Below, piece by piece: positions 22,551 through 33,338 of a DNA stretch of 64,000 bases. How positions within the stretch are numbered: position 1 is the first letter of the stretch; the number at the start of each line of letters is the position of its first letter. Made by a program: the position numbers and the translations under genes. The notes under the pieces were generated by a model. It saw only the letters and a program-made list of their open reading frames with translations, made no database searches and was not told the origin of the DNA. Source of the DNA: Culex pipiens pallens (lineage: Eukaryota > Arthropoda > Insecta > Diptera > Culicidae); contig NC_068939.1 of NCBI RefSeq assembly GCF_016801865.2, forward strand, positions 87,391,881 to 87,455,880, written 5' to 3'.

Positions 22551-24012
22551 AACTACAAGGATGGTACCCCAGTGGAAGAGTATTCCTTTTAAGGGATCCA
22601 CGAAATTAAAATGTATTATTTAAAAGCTACCATTGACGAGTGATTACTTAATACTTAATTGTTTAATTCGTTGAGTTTTTGTTTAAAATATCATTTAATT
22701 TTTGCATTAAAAGTGGAGCGGTTATATACTAAATGCAAATTGTTTGGAATGTATTATATAGCGTAGGTCCTGAAAACTTGATTAGTTTTTGGCCTCGAGT
22801 TGTAACTGCTTTAATGCTTCGTGACAGATTCGAATTTGTAAACTCTGTGGTATGGTGAAATATAGGATTGTTAAGTACATCATGGACAAAAAGTACTGTC
22901 TGTATTTCACAGAGAAAAGCTAGTGGTAATATGTGAAAAGCTAGTGGTAATATGTTATGACAACTGTCAGAGTAAAGTTCATGAGTTGAATAAAATATTG
23001 GTTTTTAGAAAATAATTTTCAGGCATCGGTTTTGTAAGGTTTGTAACTTTAATAAATGAGAACAGGCGGTATGTCCCCATTCCTTAAATCCTGTCCCCAA
23101 ATCTTGGTTAATTTAACTAAAAGTATGGGTTAATTTTTTACACAGCTTTTTTCAACAATCGATTGTTGATTTTGTTAACCCGAAATTGCTGACCACTAGT
23201 AACTAAAAAAATCGTTGGAATTGCCATTTTTGTTCGTTAAATGGCCGATAAAAAATTCCAGCAGTCGTCTGCTAGAAAATAAATTTGAGAAAATTAACTA
23301 AAAATTTGTTGTTTTCAGCTGAAAAATTGTGGAATATTCTGTAAAAAACAGGCTGGAACATAAGTTTTAACTATTTTTCAACATTTTTTTTTTCGTTGTA
23401 TCAACCGAAATATTTTTGCATGCAGCAAATTATTAGTGGTTTATAACCAAACATTTCTTAATTAAACATAATTTATGTTAGGTTCGATATATATTTTCAT
23501 AATTATCTAACGATACAGGCTGTGCCGAATTTCTAGCTATATTTTTAACTTATGTCTTACTTGAATACAGAAAAATATTCGTACATGTAGTCAATAGTTA
23601 GCTATTGTTAGCAATATTTTTTATTGAATTTGCTGTAAATTTTACAATAATGCCGCACAAATTAATGCTGGGTGTTTTTATATTGGCATTTATTCTGCCT
23701 AAAATTTTAACTTTTTGTACTAAATTGTTTTTTTTTTGCATGAAATTATAAAATTACTGTTAAAAAGCATAAAAACTAAACTTTTTTTTAATTGTTTTTA
23801 TAAAACATGTAAAGTTTGATTAATGTTTAAAAAAATTAGGTTGCTTAAATCCAAAAAATAAAAAAAGCATATTACAAATTTTGTTAAACATATTTAAAAA
23901 AGATGTTTAATTTCTCGTGAATTCCTTAAAATAGAAACCGAGAAAATTTTCCCCAAGTTTTAAGCTTATATTTTTATTATGTTGTATAAAATTAAGTGTT
24001 GTATTCACTTAC
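22551..24012. other. AT-rich unique DNA
   Basis: No element ends recognised. A 21-bp tandem duplication ending GCTAGTGGTAATATG occurs at about 22915-22957. It precedes (in plus coordinates) the minus-strand exon candidate and may be its intron or 3' flank. Confidence 0.35.
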
Positions 24013-24090
24013 CATCACTGTGAAATCATCCGATAAGTCATCATCATCTACAACGGTCTCATGTTTAGTTATTTTTCTTGTAACCTTTTG
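24013..24090 (-). CDS. Candidate 26-codon exon, product unknown
   Basis: On the minus strand a CTATTTGCAG acceptor (plus 24091-24100) and a GTAAGTGAATAC donor (plus 24001-24012) bracket exactly 78 nt. The exon is open in phase 0 and encodes QKVTRKITKHETVV followed by DDDDLSDDFTVM. The other two frames contain stops. It is a basic start joined to a strongly acidic end, like a flexible cytoplasmic tail or linker. I do not recognise the protein; ankyrin-type or other cytoskeletal tails carry similar short stretches, but that is speculation. It lies on the strand opposite the NALF exon, so it would belong to another gene. Short length and no alignment keep confidence moderate. Confidence 0.45.
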
Positions 24091-24221
24091 CTGCAAATAG
24101 ACATATGAAATTTATTAGTAATTTAATACAAAATTGTTAATTTCGGCTTCAAACTGAAAAAAGGAACGAAAATAAATGTAATTATAATGAGGAAAGGAAA
24201 AATATCAATAATGCTACTCAC

Positions 24222-24272
24222 CAAGCTTGCATTAATTTAACAAATACTTTTGGCAACAACGTACTCCGATTC
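24222..24272 (-). other. Splice-bracketed 51-nt segment
   Basis: On the minus strand a TTGTTTTCAG acceptor and a GTGAGTAG donor bracket 51 nt. In phase 0 it reads ESEYVVAKSIC then stop, so it could only be a terminal coding piece. The preceding phase-0 frame ERILLNKL ends at another GTAAGT (plus 24296-24301), but the gap is 29 nt, shorter than a usable insect intron. The two could only be alternative pieces. Confidence 0.2.
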
Positions 24273-24672
24273 CTGAAAACAATATTTTCAGTTTTACTTA
24301 CCAGTTTATTGAGCAGTATTCTTTCAACAGCATTTTTAAAATAATAATATCTTCTTTTGTATAACTTTTATAAATTTTATTTTTTAGACATTTCCCATCA
24401 GTGAATTTTTATTTTGATATTTTATGTACGCATTTTCATGTATTTTATGGTTGATGATTCTGAAAAAATAATGGTTCATTAAAATTGTTTCCATCGCAGG
24501 CACGGAGGTTTTTGATGATTCAGTTTTCTAATTAAAATCACAATAGATAAATTGTTGTGTAAAAATAAACCCATACTTACATAGACTAACCAACATTTTG
24601 TGAAATTTGCCTGTGCAAGTATTGTCGTGCAAGATTCGTCCGCCTCTTCCTTCCACTGCCCTTACCTTTCCT

Positions 24673-24750
24673 TCAAACATTGTCATGAAGTCCCCTCGCA
24701 TCGAGGTCCTCATTGCAAATGTCCTCGTCTTGCTCTTCATAGTTTATCAT
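24673..24750 (-). CDS. Candidate terminal coding segment, acidic, unknown
   Basis: On the minus strand a GATTTCTTTGCAG acceptor (plus 24751 onwards) precedes an open phase-0 stretch MINYEEQDEDICNEDLDARG then LHDNV and a stop, 78 nt including the stop. The local base composition is more balanced than its flanks. Upstream an open frame ending VATVEVQL reaches a GTGAGT donor (plus 24776-24781), but the intervening 25 nt is too short for an intron. It may be an alternative last exon of the same gene as 24013-24090, or chance. Confidence 0.25.
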   Translation of the reverse strand: MINYEEQDEDICNEDLDARGLHDNV

Positions 24751-24932
24751 CTGCAAAGAAATCATCAACAAACTTACTCACCAATTGCACCTCCACAGTT
24801 GCAACAGTGTTCACGTTTTTGTTAAAATTTACGAAAGTAAAATAAACAATTTTAATTGTTAAAATTTCTGGGCACAGTCTCTCCGTGAAACAGAAATCAG
24901 TGTATGGGTGAGAATATAAATAATTAACTTAC

Positions 24933-24967
24933 TTTGAAATATTTTTTCATGATATCAGATTTAGAGC
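24933..24967 (-). other. Splice-like segment, minus strand
   Basis: On the minus strand, CTAAGACAG then a short open stretch ending SDIMKKYFK meets a GTAAGT donor in phase 0. It fits the same phase as the other candidates nearby, but is very short and AT-rich. Confidence 0.15.
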
Positions 24968-26756
24968 TGTCTTAGATAAATAAAGTCGGATATTTCATTA
25001 AATCAAACTGAGTAACATGCTCGTTTCAGGTAGCAAAGTGTTCCCCCATTTAGGTCCACGTTTAGCTTTTGGCAGTTCAGCTCTGTGTGTGTGTGTGTGT
25101 GCAACCTGGAGTCCCCCATCTCCCATTCTAGATATCGTTAGTCCACACTGCCCAATTCGGGGCGCAAAACTTATGGCCGGCGATGATGATGATGATGATA
25201 ATGATGGCGATGTCCGTCTGGCGAAAAACTATGTCGAGCCATTAGGACGGGAAAACTTGCCAATTTGGGCAGCTCCTTTGGTGGTGGTGGTGATAGTGAA
25301 GAACAAAAAAAAATGAGCAAAAGGAAGCACAAGAATCGTCCAACTTTTCACGACTTCACGCGGAGCGAGAAATTAGCGCAATGCAGATGAAATGAAAAAT
25401 CATGTTTAATCATCATGGTGATGGCAGCGGTGGTGAAAGTGTAATCCAGTGTATAGGTGTGTGTGTGGGAGATTTGTACGTGTGGTCCGGTTGGATCTGG
25501 TGGTGGCTTCAAATGTTGCCACGTGGGGCACTGTTCCAGGTTGGGCAGGGTTACGATAGGGAATGTGGAGGGGGAGCATTGAGGATGTAGTAAAAGGATG
25601 GTCGTGAGAGATGGGGTTTTCAGAGTCATATGGCTGCTGCCTTGGATGAACACTGTGCAGAGATGATTCAATTTTGATATTTGTTTAACGTTTAATTATT
25701 TGAACAAAAGTAAAAATCGATCCAGCCAAAATTAATTTGCATCCTTACTTGGTTCTCAAAACCAGTGTAAAGTGTTGTCCAAATCATGAATTTGATCAAA
25801 ATTTTTCTTAAAACAATCCCAAAGTGCCCAACAGGAGGCCAAGGCTCCTCCCATCCAAGTTCTCAAAACCACCAAAAGAGTAGAAGTGGTCAGTGTTTGA
25901 AAGTTTCTCGAGGAGCGAGAACTCTCCGGGAACTTTTTATTGTGCAACTCCACGTCCCCACCCTACGCTCGAGTCCCTTCGGAGAAGTCAGTTCCCCATT
26001 ACGACAAGACGACGACGACGAGCTTTAAGAGAGTTGGTCTAACTGGAAGTGGCCCAGGAAGGTGAGGGGAGCTTTTTTTAAGGTTGCATAATTCAGAGCA
26101 AACTTTTGCGAAACCAAAATCGTTCTAAATTTGAATAACCCCCTAATAAGAGTTGGGAGTCCTGGACTGTGAGGTAAACGGTTACGTGTTACCCCCACTT
26201 CCGGTGTGTTTTTTTTCTTTTGCAGGGCGAAGAGCTGTCAGCGCCAATCTCGTTTCGTTTTACAGCTCGTTAGTCGAACGTGGCTGGCGCCACCCCGGGT
26301 GCCATTTACACCGGCTAAATGCCGCGCTGCGTTTAGGAATAAATCACTCGGCTAAATCGGTGACTTTTATTAATGCACGATGCAGAGGGAGAAATTGAGA
26401 ACTATTACAGGCCCGGGGAACGTCTTTCGGCCTTAGTTATGAAATTTGAGCCAAGAATGTAAGCTTAAATGAAAAAAATAATCTTTTAATAAGTTCATAC
26501 AAAAAACTACAAAAATTAGGCGCACCAGCCACGGCTCCTCTTAATGGATTCAACCATCTCGGCCGAACCTCCACAAAACGATTTGTTGAGAAAGATCGAT
26601 TTGAGTGCGAGCTATTGAATGAAATGCTAATTACGGTGTGCTTTTCACAGTTGCCGCATTTTGATTGATGACTGTTCTCTTCAGTTCAATTAAGAATTTT
26701 CAATCAAATCAAAGGAAGAGAGATTAAACGTGTTTTAAATGCTATGCCAATTCAAG
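24968..26756. other. Unique GC-richer DNA, no gene recognised
   Basis: Holds (TG)n at about 25085-25101, (GAT)n at about 25185-25200 and (GAC)n at about 26004-26018. The block 26225-26400, starting after TTTTGCAG, is GC-rich and ends CGATGCAGAGGG. It looks conserved, but its frames carry no recognised motif. The open frames at 25348 and 25756 on the minus strand lack supporting features. Confidence 0.35.
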
Positions 26757-27520
26757 ATAAAAAAAAAACAAAAAACAAAAAAACAAAAAACAAAAAACAA
26801 AAAACAAAAAACAAAAAACAAAAAACAAAAAACAAAAAACAAAAAACAAAAAACAAAAAACAAAAAACAAAAAACAAAAAACAAAAAACAAAAAACAAAA
26901 AACAAAAAACAAAAAACAAAAAACAAAAAACAAAAAACAAAAAACAAAAAACAAAAAACAAAAAACAAAAAACAAAAAACAAAAAACAAAAAACAAAAAA
27001 CAAAAAACAAAAAACAAAAAACAAAAAACAAAAAACAAAAAACAAAAAACAAAAAACAAAAAACAAAAAACAAAAAACAAAAAACAAAAAACAAAAAACA
27101 AAAAACAAAAAACAAAAAACAAAAAACAAAAAACAAAAAACAAAAAACAAAAAACAAAAAACAAAAAACAAAAAACAAAAAACAAAAAACAAAAAACAAA
27201 AAACAAAAAACAAAAAACAAAAAACAAAAAACAAAAAACAAAAAACAAAAAACAAAAAACAAAAAACAAAAAACAAAAAACAAAAAACAAAAAACAAAAA
27301 ACAAAAAACAAAAAACAAAAAACAAAAAACAAAAAACAAAAAACAAAAAACCAAAAAACACAAAACACAAAACAAAAAACAAAAAACAAAAAACAAAAAA
27401 CAAAAAACAAAAAACAAAAATCAAAAAACAAAAAACAAAAAACAAAAAACAAAAAACAAAAAACAAAAAACAAAACAAAAAAAAAACAAAAAGCAAAACA
27501 AAAAAAAAACAAAAAGCAAA
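26757..27520. repeat. (CAAAAAA)n heptamer array, about 105 units
   Basis: An almost perfect 7-bp tandem repeat runs for about 760 bp. The first 590 bp are nearly invariant; from about 27350 units vary (CC, CACAAAACAC, a T substitution), and A-runs of differing length end it. The long frames of Lys/Asn/Gln/Thr on one strand and Phe/Cys/Leu/Val on the other are by-products of the repeat. Confidence 0.95.
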
Positions 27521-27993
27521 ATTGAAATTTGAAATAGAATTTTGGGGATCTGTCATGGTCAAAAAGTGAGCTGCACAAAATCGCGATCATAACTCAATTT
27601 GGCCCAAAACCGACTAGTGACAAGATAGCACAACGATGATTTTCAAAAACTGCAGTCATATTAAAAAGACTTCTACAATTTAGTTTTGCGCTGATTCGGA
27701 TTATATTATTTTTTTTTAACCTCAATATTTTGAGAAAAAAAAAGTCTAATCAACGGAAAATAATACATTTCCTTCTTTGATACTTATATTAAGCATGTTT
27801 TGGCTAGTTTAATAGTTTAAAACTATTTTGATTTTTTATGAAATTACAGTATAAAAAAAATGCAAAAAAACATCAATTCTTAGATATTTTGGAAACTAAT
27901 TCATGAAAAACAATTGGACTCCAATAACATGCATTTAAAACCCCTTTTTTTAATTCAAACGTTGAGACCAAGGCTTGTAATTTTTATTATTGA
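27521..27993. other. AT-rich DNA after the array
   Basis: No gene or element end recognised. Sequence GAGCTGCACAAAATCGCG at about 27568 resembles the style of the foldback families but was not matched elsewhere in the window. Confidence 0.3.
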
Positions 27994-28695
27994 GGGGGTT
28001 ACATACATGAAAATAGTCAATAATGTCAGAGGTTGGTATGAGCACACATTCAAACTTTTTTTTAAATCTTTTTGCAAGGCATTAACATATACATTATCAT
28101 CTATTAACAAAATAAATATGAAGACATTTGAACCTACCATTGGCAAGATATAGCTATTTTAAGTAAGTAGTTTAAAAAAACGGGTGCCACGATATCTCAA
28201 CACTGCTTTTACCAAATCGGCTCAAAATTTTGGTGAAGACTCGTTGAACCGGTCCTGTGTGCATGACGAAGGCCGATTTTTAAAAACTTAATTTTTAAAA
28301 AAGATAAAAATATGTTTATGTTTTTCATATAAAAAATCGTCAGTTTTTGATTTCTGTATTTTTTTTAAAAAAGGAAAATATCAAAATCGGGCTTTGTCAT
28401 GCACACGGGATATGTCTTGGGAGTCTTCACACCAAATTTCAGCCAATGTGGTCCATCCCATCTTGAGATATCGTGGCACCCGTAAATCAACTCGGTGTTT
28501 AGAGAAAAACGTTCACAAAGTTTGACAATTCGCTTTGCGCATGGCAAAATTGTGAACTTAAATCGCCTCTTACTCAATTCAGTCACTAAATATCTTCATG
28601 AAACTTTCAGAAGTGATTGAAAATCATCTTTTTAGTGAATACAGTGAATTTTCTGAAATATGAAATTTTGTGATTTACTACATGTATGTAACCCC
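27994..28695. mobile_element. piggyBac-like MITE with TTAA-type target
   Basis: The left end is GGGGGTTACATACATG after TTGA and the right end is CATGTATGTAACCCC before TTAA. GGGG/CCCC ends next to TTAA are the signature of piggyBac-type insertion; the left TTGA would be a one-base decay. There is no transposase. An inner palindrome sits at 28181-28482. Confidence 0.65.
28181..28482. mobile_element. Inner palindrome with CGGGTGCCACGATATCTCAA ends
   Basis: Left end CGGGTGCCACGATATCTCAA and the exact inverse at 28463-28482. The arms continue through GGCCGATTTT-like and AATCGGGCTT stretches to a centre near 28340. It may be a separate insertion in, or part of, the surrounding TTAA element. Confidence 0.6.
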
Positions 28696-28699
28696 TTAA

Positions 28700-29272
28700 G
28701 TGTTTGTTACAGTTCATTCGCCCGACTCAAAAAAGCGACTCCCTCCAGAGACGGGCATATGGCACGATCTGTTCGTTAAAAAAAATGCACTTGAGAGCGC
28801 TTCGACCGAAATGCATTCCGACTTCCTGCTCAAACTGTGCGAGGCCAACGCCGATTCCGGTTGACCGTGAAGAATTGCCAATGAAATTCTGGGGGGCAAC
28901 CGCAAAAGCCGAAGAAAGTGCGGTCCGTTGCCTGATCTATTTGTGGCAGCCCGGAGATGGACTGGCGGCGGCCACATCGCTCATTTCCAACACCTATCGT
29001 TCAACGTTTCTAAAATTATGCGCACGTTTTGCAGCCGAACGCGCGTTGATGGCCTCCCGCGGTCGACAGTGACGAGTACGTTGTACTTAAGGACTTAATT
29101 TTCCCACCCACCAACTCGTCCCGCGAGTGCAGTTTTATTTTTTGGTTATTTTTCGTTTGCAGATGATTTATGGTTTTTGGTCGCGGTTTGGGGTTTTCTC
29201 CTGGGTGCGTTTCGATTTGAGCTTTGTTGCCACTTGCACAATGATTTTGAACAGTGAGTGGAATTTTAAGAG
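28700..29272. other. Unique GC-richer block
   Basis: A 122-codon frame at 28704-29072 (+) runs through moderately GC-rich sequence, but it has no recognised motif and an antisense frame of similar length. I treat it as non-coding unless similarity shows otherwise. Confidence 0.3.
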
Positions 29273-29299
29273 ATTCTACAATTTTACGATTCATGAACA

Positions 29300-30095
29300 G
29301 GGGTAGGCGTGGCTGTATGGTTACGCTGTTCGCTTTGTAAGCGGAAGGTTCTGGGTTCGATTCCCATCTGCTCCTATCGAGAAATTATGGAAAGAAGGAA
29401 TTCTTAACACTTGAATATGAACGAAAAATTCATTAGATCGCGGCGGGGTTCGATCCCCCGTCCTTTGAGTCAGCAGACAAAAATGCTAACCATCAGACCA
29501 TCGATGCTTAGTTGTCTAGAAGGATTAAGAATGCTATAAGAATCCAAGAAACTTGATTGGAATCTGTGTGAACCTAAGAACAGGAAAAATGCAATATTGA
29601 ATGCAAGTTGAATTCAAGAAAACTGGTTGCATAATTGTTAGGCGAATATTGAACTTTCAACACGACCAGAATTCACCACAAAAAGCTTGGTGAACCGAAT
29701 TGGAAAGCTTCCAAAATGAATCCAAGAACATACGAAGAATTAAGGACTATAAATAGATTTGACCGGCCGCATCACTTACCACGGTGAATCCTGGCTTCAC
29801 ACCCATCTTACTAACACCCTCAAACCTCACGTGATACTTTGTCGAGGACGCAGCCGATTTAGCGGTCTTCATCACTCAAGTATCGGACTAAAATTCCTAT
29901 CCACTTCCCCGTGTCTTACCACTGGTCGTGGCCGGCGCTGTGATTGGCTAGCATGATAGGGACATTTGAATGTTGCGAAGTGGTGATGATTGGTTCCTAC
30001 TCTTCATCTGTGGTCCACGGAGCAATTCTTGGAGGTCCTGGTCAATAACAGAGTAGCAACTACGGGTAGACACCAATGCTATGCTATGCTATGCT
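29300..30095 (+). mobile_element. About 800-bp SINE-like element with two tRNA-like modules
   Basis: A 26-bp duplication, ATTCTACAATTTTAC-type, flanks it (29273-29298 and 30096-30121, 24 of 26 identical). The head is tRNA-like: A box TGGCTGTATGG (29310), D stem GCGT/ACGC, anticodon loop TTTGTAA (TGT, Thr-like) and B box GGTTCGATTCC (29354). A second tRNA-like module lies on the opposite strand at 29443-29513 (A box TGGTCTGATGG, B box GGATCGAACCC). The 3' end is a run of TGCTA pentamers, as in elements moved by CR1/I-type LINEs. The body (29760-30060) is GC-balanced and non-coding. Confidence 0.8.
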
Positions 30096-30121
30096 ATTCT
30101 ACAATTTTAAAATTCATGAAC

Positions 30122-31260
30122 ATTTTCTTTTTGCAGACTGGAAAGGAGGTATTAAAATTGTATCAAGTCATGCCTTAAAAAATATAAAAATGTCTTTTTT
30201 TTTCTACAGTCAAATTGGTCACAGGATTTGATCAACGACTCAATAATGAATAATAATGAAGATAACAACTTACTTGGTCGATGTATACCCTTAATAAGCT
30301 TTAAACAATACCAACTTGAAATGATTCGCTTGAAAACAGAGATTAAAGAACCGTCAAATCAATTTTTAATAACAAACCCTTTCAACAACTGACAGCCTTC
30401 GGTACCGTCAAAATCACCCTTCAATCGCCATCAAATTTCATGGACCAACTTGGAAAACTTTCGCTCCACCCTCGTCACACACCGGCCGCCCCCACCCCCT
30501 GTTTGTTTCCACCCACCGACGTCCGTCCGATGTCGCCGTTCCGCGGGACCTTAGTGTCTGCCAGGCGGCTATTAATTAAGAGTAAGTGTTAACAACGCGC
30601 TTTGTGTTTGTTGTTTGCAATCTTCTTTACGACTATTTGCGCCGAGGTCGATTTTTATTGAAACACGCTCAAATATTATAAAATAACGTCACACTAACAC
30701 AAGCACCTTCTCGATTCGCTAAGGTTCTCCTCTCTCTCTTTCTCGTTCTCTCTAAATCGACATTCGAGATGTTTCGTTCTCCCTCTCGATTCGACGTTTC
30801 GACCAAATGGCCAATTCGAGCTTTGTTGGCAGACCCTATCACAATCAAACCCGCGGGAAGTCGTTCTGACCTGACCACCCTAAAAGTCGCTGCTGCTGGA
30901 CTGGAAAAGCTCAGCCACTCCGCGATCTCACGGGGAAAATTGCGTGTGAAACTGAGCTCGCATCGGAGAGGGGGGAGTTTCTTGCTTCTACTTCCTGTCG
31001 TAGGTGAGGGTTGGGGAAAATTAGTGCGGCGCGGATTGGTTCGAACAAATCCCAAACCATTAGCTGCGGCAATGATGGTTTCGCAATCGATTTTGGTCCT
31101 TCATGTTGATGTTGGTCTGGAATGGTTTTCTTGGGTGACCTTGGGCGGCGATGGTGAACAAACAGGGAATATTACACAGAATCACAGTGTTGGTAAGCAA
31201 ACTATTCCATGAAGGAAATAATTCAGACTTTCATGATAAGATTTTAAGAAGATATGTTAG
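30122..31260. other. Unique DNA with GC-rich blocks
   Basis: The block 30380-30600 contains a 50-codon frame starting at 30440, and 30720-31110 has overlapping frames on both strands. None shows a known motif. TCTCTCTCTTTCTCGTTCTC at about 30729 is a GAGA-type tract on the minus strand. Conserved regulatory DNA is possible. Confidence 0.35.
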
Positions 31261-31418
31261 GGACTATCCATAAACCACGTGGATGGACGGGGGGGGGGGG
31301 GGGGGTTATGGCAATTGTCCACGCTCCATATAAAAAAAGGTTTTTTTTTTGTATGGGCAATGCCACAAGGGGGAGGGGGGGGGTTCCAAAAATGTGTCCA
31401 CGTGGTTTGTGGATGGTG
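31261..31418. mobile_element. Palindromic MITE with CCATAAACCACGTGGA ends
   Basis: The left end GGACTATCCATAAACCACG is mirrored by CGTGGTTTGTGGATGGT at 31401-31417. The arms include G homopolymers (about 17 G at 31290) and an ATTGTCCA/TATGGGCAAT-type pair. Related ends occur at 52582-52690 and around 56585-57294. Confidence 0.7.
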
Positions 31419-31521
31419 CTTTGCTCTTAAAAGTAGTTTTTCAATGAGACACGGCTCTTACAAGTCGTTGTTTCAACCAATCAGGCTCACATTTGGGGGA
31501 AAGGTGAGTCTACTGGATACA

Positions 31522-31889
31522 CACAGCTAAAAAAGTAGTAATCCAGCTGCGTGTAAAAAGCCTGGGTGTAAAATAAATATTGCATTATTTTATGCAATTT
31601 TATGTGATTTTACATCCTGAAATATGTAGCCCATCAGTATGGGAAACCTACTTGACCGAAATGTCAAGCTCATATATGCGTTTATCCTTAAAGCTTTTCA
31701 TCGGTCTGATGGCCAAGTGGGCTAAGGCGCCAGTCCTTACTGTTGGTGCTGGGTTTGAATCCCGTCGGTTTCAACTTTTTTTTGTGTTTGCAAAAATTGT
31801 ACATGCAGTGTGTAATATTAAGTGTTTATTTTGACGAAGGTGATGTGCATGCTTTTGCATGCGATTTTACCATCAGATTTTTTGCTGTG
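31522..31889 (+). mobile_element. MITE with an internal tRNA-like pol III promoter, copy 2 (complete)
   Basis: It starts CACAGCTAAAAAAGTAG and ends GATTTTTTGCTGTG, with CA on both sides. It is collinear with 6422-6780. The A-box-like TGGCCAAGTGGG and B-box-like GGGTTTGAATCCC are intact; the right quarter holds GCATGCTTTTGCATGCG. It combines MITE ends with SINE-like internal boxes. Confidence 0.82.
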
Positions 31890-32144
31890 CACGTCTGCCA
31901 TAATAGTGGCTTTGGTTATGGACGCTCCCTTGCAAAGTTATTCATTAATGTTTGATTGTTTCAAAAGTAAATTATGGTTTCAAAGTAAAGTATGGACTAA
32001 TATTACTTATTCGCTCATAGGCTGCCATTAACACCAAAACTAACATTTCTTCAGATTTCTTTCGACGTTCCATAAGGGATGAGATGGGCTACAAAGTCCT
32101 TTCATTAGATCTGACCAACATTAAGAATATACCCAGAATCCAGG

Positions 32145-32690
32145 GCTGTTTCATTGTTACCCACCACTTTAAGCCAATGGGTAACAATGAGACACTTTGA
32201 TTTTTCTTTATAAAACTTTTCAAAATCTATGAAAATCTTTCAAAACATGAATTGAAAGTATTTTTTGGCATATTTATTGAGTTTCAACTCCATTTAACAA
32301 AAAATATAAAGTTATTTAATATAAAGATATGGATTTTTTATTATAACATTTGTTAATTAAACATGGCAAAATTGCTTTAAAATGTTCAAGACAAATCACT
32401 TGCAATGAAATAATCCAAAAACATGATGCTTTACTAGAAAAGTATTGATTTTCATAGAGTGTCTCATTGTTCCCTAGCTGTCTCATTGTTCCTGCCAAGT
32501 GCGTCTACATTGAGACAGTTGAATAACACTGGTTTTAAAGGTTGGATCGATTTCATATTTTTGTCAATGTTAGAACACTTTAAAAGGAAGAAAATGCAAC
32601 AAATAGCTTATTAAAGCATGCTGATGAAAAAAAAAATTACACAAAACGTTGAAAGTTTAAAGTGAAAGTGTCTCAATGATGACTACCCTA
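32145..32690. mobile_element. Probable DNA element with reiterated TCTCATTGTT motif
   Basis: The motif appears in both orientations: TTTCATTGTTACCCA and GGGTAACAATGAGACAC near the left, TGTCTCATTGTTCCC twice at 32459-32492, CATTGAGACAG at 32509, and GTGTCTCAATGATG near 32670. Repeated subterminal motifs like this suggest a transposon with unclear boundaries. No coding sequence. Confidence 0.45.
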
Positions 32691-32691
32691 C

Positions 32692-32826
32692 CCTGATTAT
32701 CTGCCAACCCAGACGAAATCGGAAATAGTTGCCCCGATCCCTCTTCAGTTTTCTCGAAACTTAGTTTTAAGGGGTAATTTTAGTCCCTGATCACGAATCC
32801 GAGGTTCATTTTTCGATATCTTGTTG
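32692..32826. mobile_element. Foldback family A, left-end fragment
   Basis: It starts GATTATCTGCCAACCCAG and continues through GTCCCTGATCACGAATCCG to ATATCTTG, as in the left arm of 34709. The remainder is absent. Confidence 0.7.
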
Positions 32827-33210
32827 TGTGTGTAAAAAAAATCATTTAATAGATATTGAACTAACCGTATGTGAGTGAATTTGTGTGTTAACCCGAAAGA
32901 CCTTCCCATAGCATCGTTGCTCGAAAGGCTCGCTGACGGGTCTGTTATTAGTATTAAAAACCAATACCTTATCCTGCTAACCTGGAGATGCTGTGGATTC
33001 GACGGTCTCATGTCAACAGATACAAATCGAAAAAATATGTGTCTGCATCTTCAATTATCCGACAAACATTCCTCCCTTTAACGGCAGGCTTCTTGGGAGA
33101 GCGCCGGTATTGACTGATAAATAAGGTATCTTCAGAGGTTAAACAGTAAACGATGGTTGGCTCCCACTGATCATTTTTGATTAATTGTTTAACTTCAGGT
33201 GATCTGACAA
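32827..33210. other. Unique DNA, no gene recognised
   Basis: A 68-codon frame crosses this stretch, without motif or splice support. It includes a TTGTGTGTGT short run. Nothing else is visible. Confidence 0.3.
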
Positions 33211-33338
33211 TAAGACCGTTGCAAATATTTTCAAAGTTTTACCCCCCCCCCCCCCCCCCCTTCAAAATTGGACCGAAAAATTAGGGGACAAAAATATATT
33301 TTTTCAAAAAATACAAAATAATAATGGAAATAGAAATC
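33211..33338. mobile_element. Fragment of the GTTGCAAATATTTT foldback family
   Basis: AAGACCGTTGCAAATATTTT followed by a run of about 20 C and TTCAAAATTGGACCGAAAAA matches the arms at 5865-6348. A hAT-like element interrupts it at 33339. Confidence 0.6.

Noticed and set aside
24273..24301. 29-nt intron between two minus-strand segments
   Set aside because: It has GT and AG borders but is shorter than any usual insect intron.
26735..27590. Several 220-280-codon open frames on both strands
   Set aside because: They are translations of the (CAAAAAA)n array; all frames without stops are products of the repeat.
29300..29374. Possible tRNA-Thr(TGT) gene
   Set aside because: Stems contain several wobble or mismatched pairs, and the unit is the head of an 800-bp element with a 26-bp target duplication.
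30440..30592. 50-codon frame with an ATG and a GTAAGT inside
   Set aside because: Low-complexity Pro/Arg-rich translation, no motif; more likely GC-rich non-coding DNA.
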